64,000 nt of DNA, from contig CANQAP010000001.1 in the NCBI GenBank assembly GCA_947589305.1, positions 310,001 through 374,000 of the forward strand. Direction: 5' to 3'. The position numbers were made by a program, and so were the translations under genes. The notes under the pieces are model-generated. The model did no database searches. It saw only the letters and a program-made list of their open reading frames with translations, and had not been told where the DNA came from. Positions 35,753 through 43,835 of the stretch are shown here, in pieces. The stretch's first letter is position 1. Every line of letters starts with the position of its first letter. This DNA is from an uncultured Lachnospiraceae bacterium. GTDB taxonomy: Bacteria > Bacillota > Clostridia > Lachnospirales > Lachnospiraceae.

Positions 35753-36992
35753 CATATGCTCCCTTTCTCCATTCATATGCAGGGTTTTCCAGTGTAAAGA
35801 CCGATTCCAGTCCTTCCGTGACAAACACGTCCGATTCCTGTGTCACAAAGATCGCTTCCGCATGATATTTCTCTAACAACGGAAGACTATCCGGATAGCC
35901 CAATACAAAGCATGCCGTTGATAAGCCGTCACTGAGCAAGCCATCTTGGCAGACTACCGTAACCGAAGACAGTCCGCTCTGTGCAGGATAGCCCGTATCC
36001 GGATCGAGTATGTGGTGATATCTCACACCGTCTTGTATAAAATATCGCTCATAATCGCCCGAAGTCGAGACCACCGTGTCCTCTCTGAGTGTCAGTACGC
36101 CGAGGACCGCATCCTGACCGCCGTGCGGATCACGGATTCCGACCTGCCACGCGCCTCCTGCCGGTTTAGAGCCATAGACCAAGACCGTGCCGCCGATCGA
36201 TATCACGGCGCCGGAAACATCCTGTGTATCTAAAAATTCCCGTACTTCATCCGCCGCGATCCCCTTGCCGACCGCTCCCAGATCCATTGCGGCATATTCC
36301 GGTGCAGAGACCATACCGTCCGTCGAAATCTCTACATTTTCATATCCGCATTTTGTCAGTGTTTGCGCAATGTCCTCCTCCGTCGGTACGGATGGCGCAT
36401 CCTCTTCAATCCCCCACAATGCGATCAGGGGACGCAGTGTGATATCAAATGCGCCGTCTGTATTCTCGCACAATGTCAAAGAATCAGACAACCATTTTCT
36501 CTGTGTTTCATTGGCAGGCGTCGGTATGCCCTCTGCCAGATTGCGGTTGAGGGTTCCTACAAACGATACGTCTGAACGCCACGATAACTGTTCGTTCTCC
36601 AACTCCAATAACAGTTGATGGATACCGTCTGCAACGGTTTCTCCGTCTGCTCCGTAAATGACTTCCGTTAATACCGTCCCCATTCCGAAATCCGTACGCG
36701 TCGTTTTTGTCTGCATATGATGCAGCAGTAAGTACAAAAAAACAGCAGCTTCTATGAGAAAGATCACCGGCATACCGTATACAAACTGCTTGTGCTTTGT
36801 TTTATGCCGAAACACCTGCATGCCGATCATACTTCCGACGCTTCCGCCCAAACAGGCGATCGCAAATAATGTCCGTTCGGAAATCCGGAACTCCCCGCGT
36901 CTGGCTCTTTGCTTATCCATTCCCATACTGAAAAAACCTGCAAGATTGATTCCGGCAATATATATAATTCCCAGTATGACAGCTATCTTCAT
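35739..36992 (-). CDS. DUF1294 membrane domain fused to FAD:protein FMN transferase (ApbE)
   Basis: A single unbroken 417-residue frame. Residues 1-92 form a DUF1294 domain: three helices (about 2-22, 41-61, 74-91) with the motifs MDKQRARRGEFRISERTL and FRHKTKHKQF. Residues about 98-417 form ApbE, which attaches FMN from FAD to Thr in target proteins; the motifs DLGAVGKGIAADEV, TSGDYERYF and HHILDPDTGYPAQSG are intact. No lipobox or signal peptide exists apart from the DUF1294 helices. Start ATG 36992 has AAGGAGG. Targets are likely RnfG and RnfD downstream. Confidence 0.92.
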   Translation of the reverse strand: MKIAVILGIIYIAGINLAGFFSMGMDKQRARRGEFRISERTLFAIACLGGSVGSMIGMQVFRHKTKHKQFVYGMPVIFLIEAAVFLYLLLHHMQTKTTRTDFGMGTVLTEVIYGADGETVADGIHQLLLELENEQLSWRSDVSFVGTLNRNLAEGIPTPANETQRKWLSDSLTLCENTDGAFDITLRPLIALWGIEEDAPSVPTEEDIAQTLTKCGYENVEISTDGMVSAPEYAAMDLGAVGKGIAADEVREFLDTQDVSGAVISIGGTVLVYGSKPAGGAWQVGIRDPHGGQDAVLGVLTLREDTVVSTSGDYERYFIQDGVRYHHILDPDTGYPAQSGLSSVTVVCQDGLLSDGLSTACFVLGYPDSLPLLEKYHAEAIFVTQESDVFVTEGLESVFTLENPAYEWRKGAYDETK

Positions 36993-37014
36993 ACCTACCT
37001 CCTTATAGCAGATA

Positions 37015-37046
37015 AGGCTTGCGAAAACGATATGTTTCGTAAGCCT
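37015..37046. other. Hairpin between asnB and the ApbE fusion gene
   Basis: AGGCTTGCGAAA pairs with TTTCGTAAGCCT with one non-Watson-Crick position and an 8-base loop. On the minus strand no T-run follows, so it may be a leader structure of the rnf operon or a weak asnB terminator. The gap 36993-37085 holds no gene. Confidence 0.4.
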
Positions 37047-37085
37047 CATGCGACAGGAAAGACTGCCTGTTGGTTCTGCCTGCCA

Positions 37086-38915
37086 TCACGCCCGTTTTAC
37101 AAAGTATTCGTCATACCAAAGCAAGAACATGAAAACGGTCCATATTTTCCGGCTGTTATCATATTTCTCCGCTTTATGCTGTTCCAGCAAACGCAACAGA
37201 TAATCCGTATGGAAAAAGGTTTCCGCCTCTTTACTTGTAAATGTCTCTTTAATACGGCTGTAATAAGGTTCTTCGCGTATCCAGACACGGATCGGAACCG
37301 GGAATCCCAGTTTCTTCTTATCTGCCACTTTCTCCGGCAGCACCTCTAACGCCGTCTTTCGAAACGCGCGTTTCGTCACTTCTCCTTCGACTTTATACTG
37401 CCTTGGGATCTGAGATGCCACCTGAAAGACTTCTTTATCCAAAAACGGCACCCGGACTTCCAATGAATTTGCCATACTCATCTTATCCGCTTTTAACAAA
37501 ATATCATGTACCATCCAGACATTGATATCCAGATACTGCATCTGTGTAACCGTATCTTTTCCTTTCGTTCTGTCCCAATATGGTTTTGTAACATCCAAAG
37601 GATTAACGCCGTTTCGTACTTTCAGCAGTTTATCCTTTTCTTTTTCGTCAAAAATAAAGGCATTTCCTACATAACGTTCCTGCAGGGTTTTGGAATGCCG
37701 CACCAAAAAATTAAATCCGCGTTTTTTCGGGAAATAAGAAGCGAGCTTACCGATCAATCGTCGGATCGGCATCGGTATCAGGTCATAGGCTTTATTCTCC
37801 AATGGTTCCCTATAAATATTATATCCCCCGAATAATTCGTCCGATCCTTCCCCCGACATTGCTACTTTTACATATTTGGCGGTTTCATGTCCCAGAAAAT
37901 ACAGGGCGATCGCCGAGGCATCCGCCAATGGCTGATCCATATAATACTGTATCATAGACAAGGAATCCCAATATTCCTCCGGTGTGATCACTTTACTGAT
38001 ATTCTGCACGTGGATAAGATCCGACAGCTCCTTTGCATACGATATCTCATTATACTTTTTCTGCTCGAATCCGACCGTAAAGGTTTTATCGACATTTGCC
38101 ATGCAGGCAATATAACTGGAATCTACGCCGCTGGATAAAAACGAACCGACTTCCACATCCGAAATCTTATGTGCCTGTACCGAGTCTTCCATCACCGTCC
38201 GGATCTCATTTGCCCATGCTTCCAGATTCTTACGTTCTTCCGGTTCACGGAATTCCGGCTCCCAGTATCGCGTAATGGTTGCCTTACCATCCTCATATAC
38301 CAGATAATGTGCCGGAGGGAGACAGAACACGCCCTCAAAAAAAGTCTCCGCAGCAGGGCTGTATTGGTATGTCAGATAATTTTCCAATACATCATGATTC
38401 AGCTTCTTTTCAAAATCCGGATGTTCTAAAAACGCCTTGATCTCCGAACCGAATAAAAACGTCTCGTTCATCTTGGCATAATACATCGGTTTGATACCGA
38501 AAAAATCTCTCGCAAGGAACATCCTCTTTTCCTGTCTGTCCCAAATGACAAACGCGAACATCCCCCGCAGCAGATTCAACATATCGTATCCATATTCTTC
38601 ATAGGCATGGATCAAAACTTCCGTATCCGACTGTGTCCGGAATACATGTCCCCGTTCCAACAGTTCTTTTCGGATTTCCTGATAATTATAGATCTCACCG
38701 TTAAACATCAAAACCAACGAACCGTCTTCGTTATACATAGGCTGGTCGCCGGCATCCAGATCAATGATGCTCAACCGGCGAAATCCCAACGCGATCTCCT
38801 CGTCTACATATGTCCCGTCGCTATCCGGTCCCCGATGGATGATCGCTTGTTTCATACGCTCGATAATCTCTGCTTTTTCAGGTAAATGATCCAAAAATCC
38901 TACAAATCCACACAT
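37086..38915 (-). CDS. asnB: Asparagine synthetase (glutamine-hydrolysing)
   Basis: AsnB makes asparagine from aspartate, glutamine and ATP. The 609-residue protein begins MCGFVGF with the catalytic Cys2 of the class II glutaminase domain (about 1-210), followed by the synthetase domain with the PP-loop SFLSSGVDSSYIACM near residue 255 and GEGSDELFGGYNIYR. The length and motifs are normal. A sigma-A-like promoter lies upstream at 38975-39004. Confidence 0.96.
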   Translation of the reverse strand: MCGFVGFLDHLPEKAEIIERMKQAIIHRGPDSDGTYVDEEIALGFRRLSIIDLDAGDQPMYNEDGSLVLMFNGEIYNYQEIRKELLERGHVFRTQSDTEVLIHAYEEYGYDMLNLLRGMFAFVIWDRQEKRMFLARDFFGIKPMYYAKMNETFLFGSEIKAFLEHPDFEKKLNHDVLENYLTYQYSPAAETFFEGVFCLPPAHYLVYEDGKATITRYWEPEFREPEERKNLEAWANEIRTVMEDSVQAHKISDVEVGSFLSSGVDSSYIACMANVDKTFTVGFEQKKYNEISYAKELSDLIHVQNISKVITPEEYWDSLSMIQYYMDQPLADASAIALYFLGHETAKYVKVAMSGEGSDELFGGYNIYREPLENKAYDLIPMPIRRLIGKLASYFPKKRGFNFLVRHSKTLQERYVGNAFIFDEKEKDKLLKVRNGVNPLDVTKPYWDRTKGKDTVTQMQYLDINVWMVHDILLKADKMSMANSLEVRVPFLDKEVFQVASQIPRQYKVEGEVTKRAFRKTALEVLPEKVADKKKLGFPVPIRVWIREEPYYSRIKETFTSKEAETFFHTDYLLRLLEQHKAEKYDNSRKIWTVFMFLLWYDEYFVKRA

Positions 38916-38974
38916 GCTTTCGCACCTCTATATCGTTATTTTATCATGATTGCGCTTCCCTGTATTTCCTGTCC

Positions 38975-39004
38975 ATTATGAACTGAATCGACATCGTTTG
39001 TCAA
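38975..39004 (-). promoter_or_regulatory. Sigma-A promoter of asnB
   Basis: Minus strand: -35 TTGACA (38999-39004), 18-base spacer, -10 CATAAT (38975-38980), about 60 bases upstream of the asnB ATG. The -35 is a perfect match. Confidence 0.7.
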
Positions 39005-39020
39005 GTCTTACAAGGTGCCG

Positions 39021-40412
39021 TTAAAACAGGCTCTGCAGCCAGTCAATGAGTGTCTGGAACAGTCTTTGCAGCCATCCGCCATCTGTCGTATCGGAATCCG
39101 CTGCCGTTGCATCGTCCCATGCGCTTTCCGCATCGTCCCATGCACTACTTGCTTCTTCCATTGCCTGATCGAATTCTTCACTTCTCTGATCGAATTCTTC
39201 CGACACCGAAGACTGAAACTCATCGATCTGCTCTTTGGAGTCGTCAATATAATCCTCCAAATCATTCCAAAACGTTTGATCGTCTGTAACCGTATCCGCT
39301 TCACTGCTGCCTGTCGCTTCTGATCCTTCCGTTGCGGTATCTGCCGGTACTTCCGTAATCATGATTCCCGGAGGGGCAATGCCGACATCCACGTCTCCGC
39401 CATCCGGCAATGTCTGTTCCGTATCCGTTGTCTGTGTCGCAGCCTCCGTCGATCCTTCGGTCTCTTCGTAAGATCCCGAATCATCCACGACCTCATCCAC
39501 GACCGATTCATCCGTCAATGCTACCGTTGCTTCATACTGATTGCCGATTGACGGAAACATTAACTTCGTTTCCCGTACCGGACACAAGGCACCCAACTCA
39601 GTCATATCATGCGGACACACATTGATCACATCACCGTCGGAATATTTTTTATCAAATAAAAACAGATAGCGGATAGTCGATGCGATATTATCCCGTTCTT
39701 CCCCCTGATATACATAAGTATCCACATGCAGATATACATCATAGATATAGTCCGTGTCATAATCTTTCTCAAGATTGGAAAGATGCAGTCCGGTATCTTC
39801 GTAACCTAAGATATCATAAGTACCGGAATAAAAATTATCTGAAAAGACTCCTTCCTGTTCCGCATGGATAAAAGTACCGTCGTCATACAGATATAAGACG
39901 CTTCCGTCCTCTGTACGCCGCCATGCCGTACCCGTTAAACGGTCCTGATTTTTATATATCGTTCCCATAATACCACCAAAAAAAACAATGACTATCAAAT
40001 AAGTCAGCAGGATGATACTACCCATAACGATTCCGGATACTCCCATTTTCTTACCGTTGTTTTTGGCGGATGCTACGATACCCAAAATCAATGCCACCAC
40101 AGCTAATACCAGACTGATGATCGGGACGCACATCAGAAGAATCGACAAAATTCCCAAAATCATCGCCGTAAGCCCTAAACCATAATCTTTCTTTCCATGA
40201 TCCTGATCTGCCTGTGTGTGTTCTGACAACACGGATTGGGTGATTCCCGAATCTTCACTGACGTCTTCATCCTCGTCTACATAATCGTCATTCGCATCCG
40301 CGTCCGGTATGATCACCGATTCCACTTCCTCGGCATCGTAGGATTCATTGAATACCACTTCCGCTTCTCCGTCCGCCTGCTGCGGCGAATTTGTTTTCTC
40401 TTCCTCTCCCAT
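39021..40412 (-). CDS. Acidic membrane protein of unknown function
   Basis: I do not recognise this 463-residue protein. Residues 1-72 are very acidic and likely cytoplasmic. Two strong helices (about 78-118 and 126-153) resemble a DUF4190-type membrane unit (GLGLTAMILGILSILLM). A soluble domain follows (about 155-300) with LTGTAWRRTEDGSVLYLYDD and VCPHDMTELGALC. Residues about 310-463 are Thr/Glu/Asp/Ser rich, with a repeated SAWDDA segment and an amphipathic end (LQRLFQTLIDWLQSLF). GGAGG precedes the ATG. It is a single gene before asnB. Confidence 0.85.
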   Translation of the reverse strand: MGEEEKTNSPQQADGEAEVVFNESYDAEEVESVIIPDADANDDYVDEDEDVSEDSGITQSVLSEHTQADQDHGKKDYGLGLTAMILGILSILLMCVPIISLVLAVVALILGIVASAKNNGKKMGVSGIVMGSIILLTYLIVIVFFGGIMGTIYKNQDRLTGTAWRRTEDGSVLYLYDDGTFIHAEQEGVFSDNFYSGTYDILGYEDTGLHLSNLEKDYDTDYIYDVYLHVDTYVYQGEERDNIASTIRYLFLFDKKYSDGDVINVCPHDMTELGALCPVRETKLMFPSIGNQYEATVALTDESVVDEVVDDSGSYEETEGSTEAATQTTDTEQTLPDGGDVDVGIAPPGIMITEVPADTATEGSEATGSSEADTVTDDQTFWNDLEDYIDDSKEQIDEFQSSVSEEFDQRSEEFDQAMEEASSAWDDAESAWDDATAADSDTTDGGWLQRLFQTLIDWLQSLF

Positions 40413-40452
40413 AGCGACTCCTCCTTTTTGATGTTATATGTTATATCATGGG

Positions 40453-41643
40453 TTATGCCGTCATTTCCTCCGGTTCCGGATCATGTTTATATAGGATCTT
40501 TAAAAGAATCGGGGTCAAGATGCTTGATACGACGATCAACAAAATCACGGCGGTAAAATAAACCGGTTCCAACATTCCGACAGACAATCCCTTCTGTGCC
40601 ACGATCAAAGCGACTTCTCCCCGCGTCATCATGCCGACACCGATTTTCAACGCATCCCGATTCTGGAATCGGCAGATTTTTCCCATCAGACCACAGCCGA
40701 TGATCTTTGTCAGCAGCGCAACCAATACAAACGCCAAGGCAAATAACAGGATATTGCCGTTCACGGTATCGATCTGCGTTTTCAATCCGATACTGGCAAA
40801 AAAGATCGGACCAAACATCATATAGGAATTAATATCCATCTTTTCAGCGATATATTCGGAATCCCGGATCGAACATAGGATAATGCCTGCCACATAAGCT
40901 CCCGTGATATCGGCGATTCCAAAATACCGTTCCGCCACATAGGCAAAGATCAGACACAAAGCAAGCCCTGCGATCGGGATCCGCCGTGTGTGCGGATATC
41001 GGTTGTCCACAAACTGAAATAAACGGTATAAAATCCACCCGACGACCAGAGAAAATATGAAAAATAAAACCGTGGATAAGACTACCTGAAGCGGTTGATA
41101 ATCAGGATTTTTAAATCCGATAACAAAAGTCAGTACGATAATCCCGATCACATCATCGATAATGGCAGCGCTCATGATGGTCGTTCCGACTTTTCCCTTT
41201 AATTTCCCCATTTCCTTCAATGTCTGCACCGTAATGCTGACACTGGTTGCCGTCATGATCACACCAACAAATACCGCGCGGTAGAAGTTTTCGGAACCCC
41301 AAGGAGCCACGCCGTAAAATGCCATATATAACAGCGTCCCTCCCAGCAAAGGAACAAGCACGCCGGAGCAGGCGATCAACAATGCAATGGGACCGGTCTT
41401 TAACAAGTCTTTCAGATTTGTCTCCAATCCGGCGGAAAACATTAAGAGAATCACGCCGATCTCCGCCATTTCACTTAAAAACTCCGTCTGTTGCACCAGA
41501 CCGAGCAGACTCGGACCAATCAATAATCCGGCAATGATCTCCCCCACTACCTGTGGAGCTTTGCATTTTTTAGCCAACAATCCAAAGACTTTCGCAAAGA
41601 TTATGATAATGGCTAAATCCTTAAACACATTATATGCTTCCAT
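40453..41643 (-). CDS. CPA2-type cation/proton antiporter
   Basis: A 396-residue membrane protein of the monovalent cation:proton antiporter-2 family (KefB/GerN-like), with about twelve helices, VGEIIAGLLIGPSLLGL near the start, the discontinuous-helix region ATSVSITVQTLKEMG, and the ion-binding AAIIDDVIGIIVL. It has no C-terminal RCK domain. Start ATG 41643 has GGAGG; the longer frame to 41694 does not. The ion cannot be told from sequence. It lies 71 bases after the G3E GTPase pair. Confidence 0.9.
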   Translation of the reverse strand: MEAYNVFKDLAIIIIFAKVFGLLAKKCKAPQVVGEIIAGLLIGPSLLGLVQQTEFLSEMAEIGVILLMFSAGLETNLKDLLKTGPIALLIACSGVLVPLLGGTLLYMAFYGVAPWGSENFYRAVFVGVIMTATSVSITVQTLKEMGKLKGKVGTTIMSAAIIDDVIGIIVLTFVIGFKNPDYQPLQVVLSTVLFFIFSLVVGWILYRLFQFVDNRYPHTRRIPIAGLALCLIFAYVAERYFGIADITGAYVAGIILCSIRDSEYIAEKMDINSYMMFGPIFFASIGLKTQIDTVNGNILLFALAFVLVALLTKIIGCGLMGKICRFQNRDALKIGVGMMTRGEVALIVAQKGLSVGMLEPVYFTAVILLIVVSSILTPILLKILYKHDPEPEEMTA

Positions 41644-41714
41644 GATTTTTCCTCCGTATCGCTGCAAGAAATCGACACTATAACAAACTGTCATAGTGTC
41701 GCGTTTCCATTTCT

Positions 41715-42665
41715 CTAATTAAATAATACGACTTCTTCTTTCGGTCGCTGTGCGGGAACCACCTTTGTAGCATAAACCACCGGTCCATCTTCCTGAAATT
41801 CCCGATAATATTCCTTCTTAATGGTGCCGGTCACTTCTATCCACTGACGGTCCTTTAACATGGCTGCCATATCGCTGACACATTTAACACCAACAAATGC
41901 AATGTCTTCCACACAACAGGTCATTGCATGCCTTCCCGACACAAACGCTGTTTTTTCGTAATTCTTCGGTTTGTAGACCATTGCCTTAAACTGAACCGTT
42001 TTTCCGACATATTTATCGGGATTGTCGGTAGCGTCTATATAGAAGATACCGAAATCATCATCTTCGATCCGGATTTCCCGTTCCTGAAGATTGTATGGCA
42101 GATCATCATCCGGATTTTCGAAATCCGTACTTCCGTCTTCTTTTTCAAATACGACCGTTGCCATACGGTTATTGGCTTTGACGATCCGACGATACTCCCC
42201 GCGCTTTGTCTCTTCGGTACAGCGGTTAAAGATCACCAGATTTGCCATGGAGATCTGTTCCATCATCATTGCCCGCATATTATTCAGATAGCTGTCAAAC
42301 GTAGAAGCATCCACATTTGCAACGATCTGCACAACGGTCCAGCCTTTTGGCACACGCAGACTGAACAACTGATCCAATTTCCACGTTCCATTATATTCGA
42401 TCAGCACTAATTCCGGCTTATAGCGTGACTGTAACTGCATCAGCAGATCTGTCGTCAATGCTTCCGGTTCCTCGATCTGTTCCAGCATGATATTATGAGA
42501 AGCCATTTCTGCCGCATCATATTCCTCCATGCCTTCCTCACAAACCAAAAGCAATGCACGGTCACCTTCATTGAAGTCCTGACCAATCAACGTATTGCGT
42601 ATAAATGTAGTTTTTCCGCTCTCTAAAAACCCGGTAAATAAATAAACCGGTATTTCTTTTGCCAT
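41715..42665 (-). CDS. G3E-type GTPase with a YcgQ/TIGR03943-like C-terminal domain
   Basis: A 316-residue protein. The N-terminal half is a CobW/COG0523-like G3E GTPase with Walker A GFLESGKTT at residues 12-20 and a degenerate base-recognition segment (FNRC). The usual CxCC metal motif is absent. The C-terminal part (about 200-316) has YVGKTVQFKAMVYKP and GRHAMTCCVEDIAFVG, resembling TIGR03943/YcgQ proteins that pair with permeases in metal homeostasis. Start ATG 42665 has GGAGG. It follows the next G3E GTPase by 33 bases, so they are probably one operon. Confidence 0.85.
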   Translation of the reverse strand: MAKEIPVYLFTGFLESGKTTFIRNTLIGQDFNEGDRALLLVCEEGMEEYDAAEMASHNIMLEQIEEPEALTTDLLMQLQSRYKPELVLIEYNGTWKLDQLFSLRVPKGWTVVQIVANVDASTFDSYLNNMRAMMMEQISMANLVIFNRCTEETKRGEYRRIVKANNRMATVVFEKEDGSTDFENPDDDLPYNLQEREIRIEDDDFGIFYIDATDNPDKYVGKTVQFKAMVYKPKNYEKTAFVSGRHAMTCCVEDIAFVGVKCVSDMAAMLKDRQWIEVTGTIKKEYYREFQEDGPVVYATKVVPAQRPKEEVVLFN

Positions 42666-42698
42666 AACCATTCCTCCCATACACATGCCGTCATGTGT

Positions 42699-43781
42699 TT
42701 ATAATTGGAATAATTCCGTCAACTTATCCTCGTTTAATTCACTTCCGATCACACACAACTTACCGGTATAATCCGGACTGCCTTTCCGCATCTCATATTC
42801 GCCCGGAACCAGATCAAAGTATATCCATTCCCCGTTTACATTCGGGACCATGCCCTTTGCACGAAGGATGATGCCGTAATCCTGACGTTCCGATAATTGC
42901 TTCAGAATATGTTCCATATCTTCATCCGTGTATTTATGCGGGGTTTCTTTTCCCCAGCTTGAAAATACCTCGTCCGCATGATGATGGTGATGATGCCCGT
43001 GTTCATGGTCATGCTCATGCCCGTGTTCATGCTCGTGGTCGTGGTGATGGTCGTGTTCATGCTCGTGATCGTGTTCATGCTCATGGTCATGCTCATGGTG
43101 ATGCTCATGCTCATGGTCGTGGTCATGATGGCAACCACATTCCGGGCAGATCGACGCTTCTTCCATCAATTCCCGCAGCAGGGAATTTCCCTGTGTCATC
43201 GCCTTTTTTATCACGGTTCCGTCAATCTCATCCCAAGGCGTTGTGATCACTGCCGCTTTTTCATTATGCTCTTTCAAAAGCGCCACGACCGCCTCCAGTT
43301 TATCCTGTGGCATCTTCTGCGTCCGGCTCAAGATAATGGTACTCGCGCTTTCTATCTGATTATTAAAGAATTCCCCAAAGTTTTTCATGTACATCTTTGA
43401 TTTTGTCGCATCGGCAACCGTCACAAAACTGTCCAGCTCCAGTTCCGTTTCTTCTGCCACGCCCCGCACTGCCTGAATGACATCCGAGAGTTTTCCGACA
43501 CCGGACGGTTCAATCATAATGCGGTCCGGCGCATAATCAACCAATACTTTCTTCAATGCGGTGCCGAAATCCCCCACTAACGAGCAGCAGATACACCCGG
43601 AATTCATTTCTGTGATCTCAATTCCGGCATCTTTTAGGAATCCGCCGTCAATACCGATTTCCCCAAATTCGTTTTCGATCAGGACGATCTTCTCACCGGC
43701 AAAAGCTTCAGAAATCAGCTTTTTAATTAATGTTGTTTTTCCTGCTCCCAAAAATCCCGAAACAATATCTATTTTTGTCAT
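42699..43781 (-). CDS. CobW/COG0523 G3E GTPase with His-rich tract
   Basis: COG0523 proteins are GTP-dependent metal chaperones, often for zinc. The 360-residue protein has Walker A GFLGAGKTT at residues 9-17, the metal-binding CxCC motif (Cys63, Cys65, Cys66), CPECGC at about 212-217, then a tract (218-268) with about 31 histidines mixed with Asp and Glu. The C-terminal CobW domain (about 285-360) follows. GGAGG precedes the ATG. The metal is probably zinc, but nickel or cobalt cannot be excluded. Confidence 0.92.
   Translation of the reverse strand: MTKIDIVSGFLGAGKTTLIKKLISEAFAGEKIVLIENEFGEIGIDGGFLKDAGIEITEMNSGCICCSLVGDFGTALKKVLVDYAPDRIMIEPSGVGKLSDVIQAVRGVAEETELELDSFVTVADATKSKMYMKNFGEFFNNQIESASTIILSRTQKMPQDKLEAVVALLKEHNEKAAVITTPWDEIDGTVIKKAMTQGNSLLRELMEEASICPECGCHHDHDHEHEHHHEHDHEHEHDHEHEHDHHHDHEHEHGHEHDHEHGHHHHHHADEVFSSWGKETPHKYTDEDMEHILKQLSERQDYGIILRAKGMVPNVNGEWIYFDLVPGEYEMRKGSPDYTGKLCVIGSELNEDKLTELFQL
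42978..43130. repeat. Low-complexity His-coding tract
   Basis: About 150 bases of CATGAGCATGAC-like short tandem repeats that encode the His/Asp/Glu tract of the G3E GTPase. The period is small and irregular and there are no spacers, so it is a coding microsatellite, not a CRISPR array. Confidence 0.9.
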
Positions 43782-43835
43782 AATGTCGCCTCCATATATT
43801 TCTCAAGCTGTTTTCAGCTATCTGTTATTATATTC

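Noticed and set aside
37015-37046. Hairpin after asnB as a rho-independent terminator
   Set aside because: No T-run follows on the minus strand; kept only as a structure of unknown role.
42978-43400. Repeat tract and antisense frame that could suggest a CRISPR or a Val/Met-rich protein
   Set aside because: The repeats are short, irregular and coding for His/Asp/Glu in a COG0523 GTPase; there are no spacers, and the antisense frame is just the reverse of the tract.
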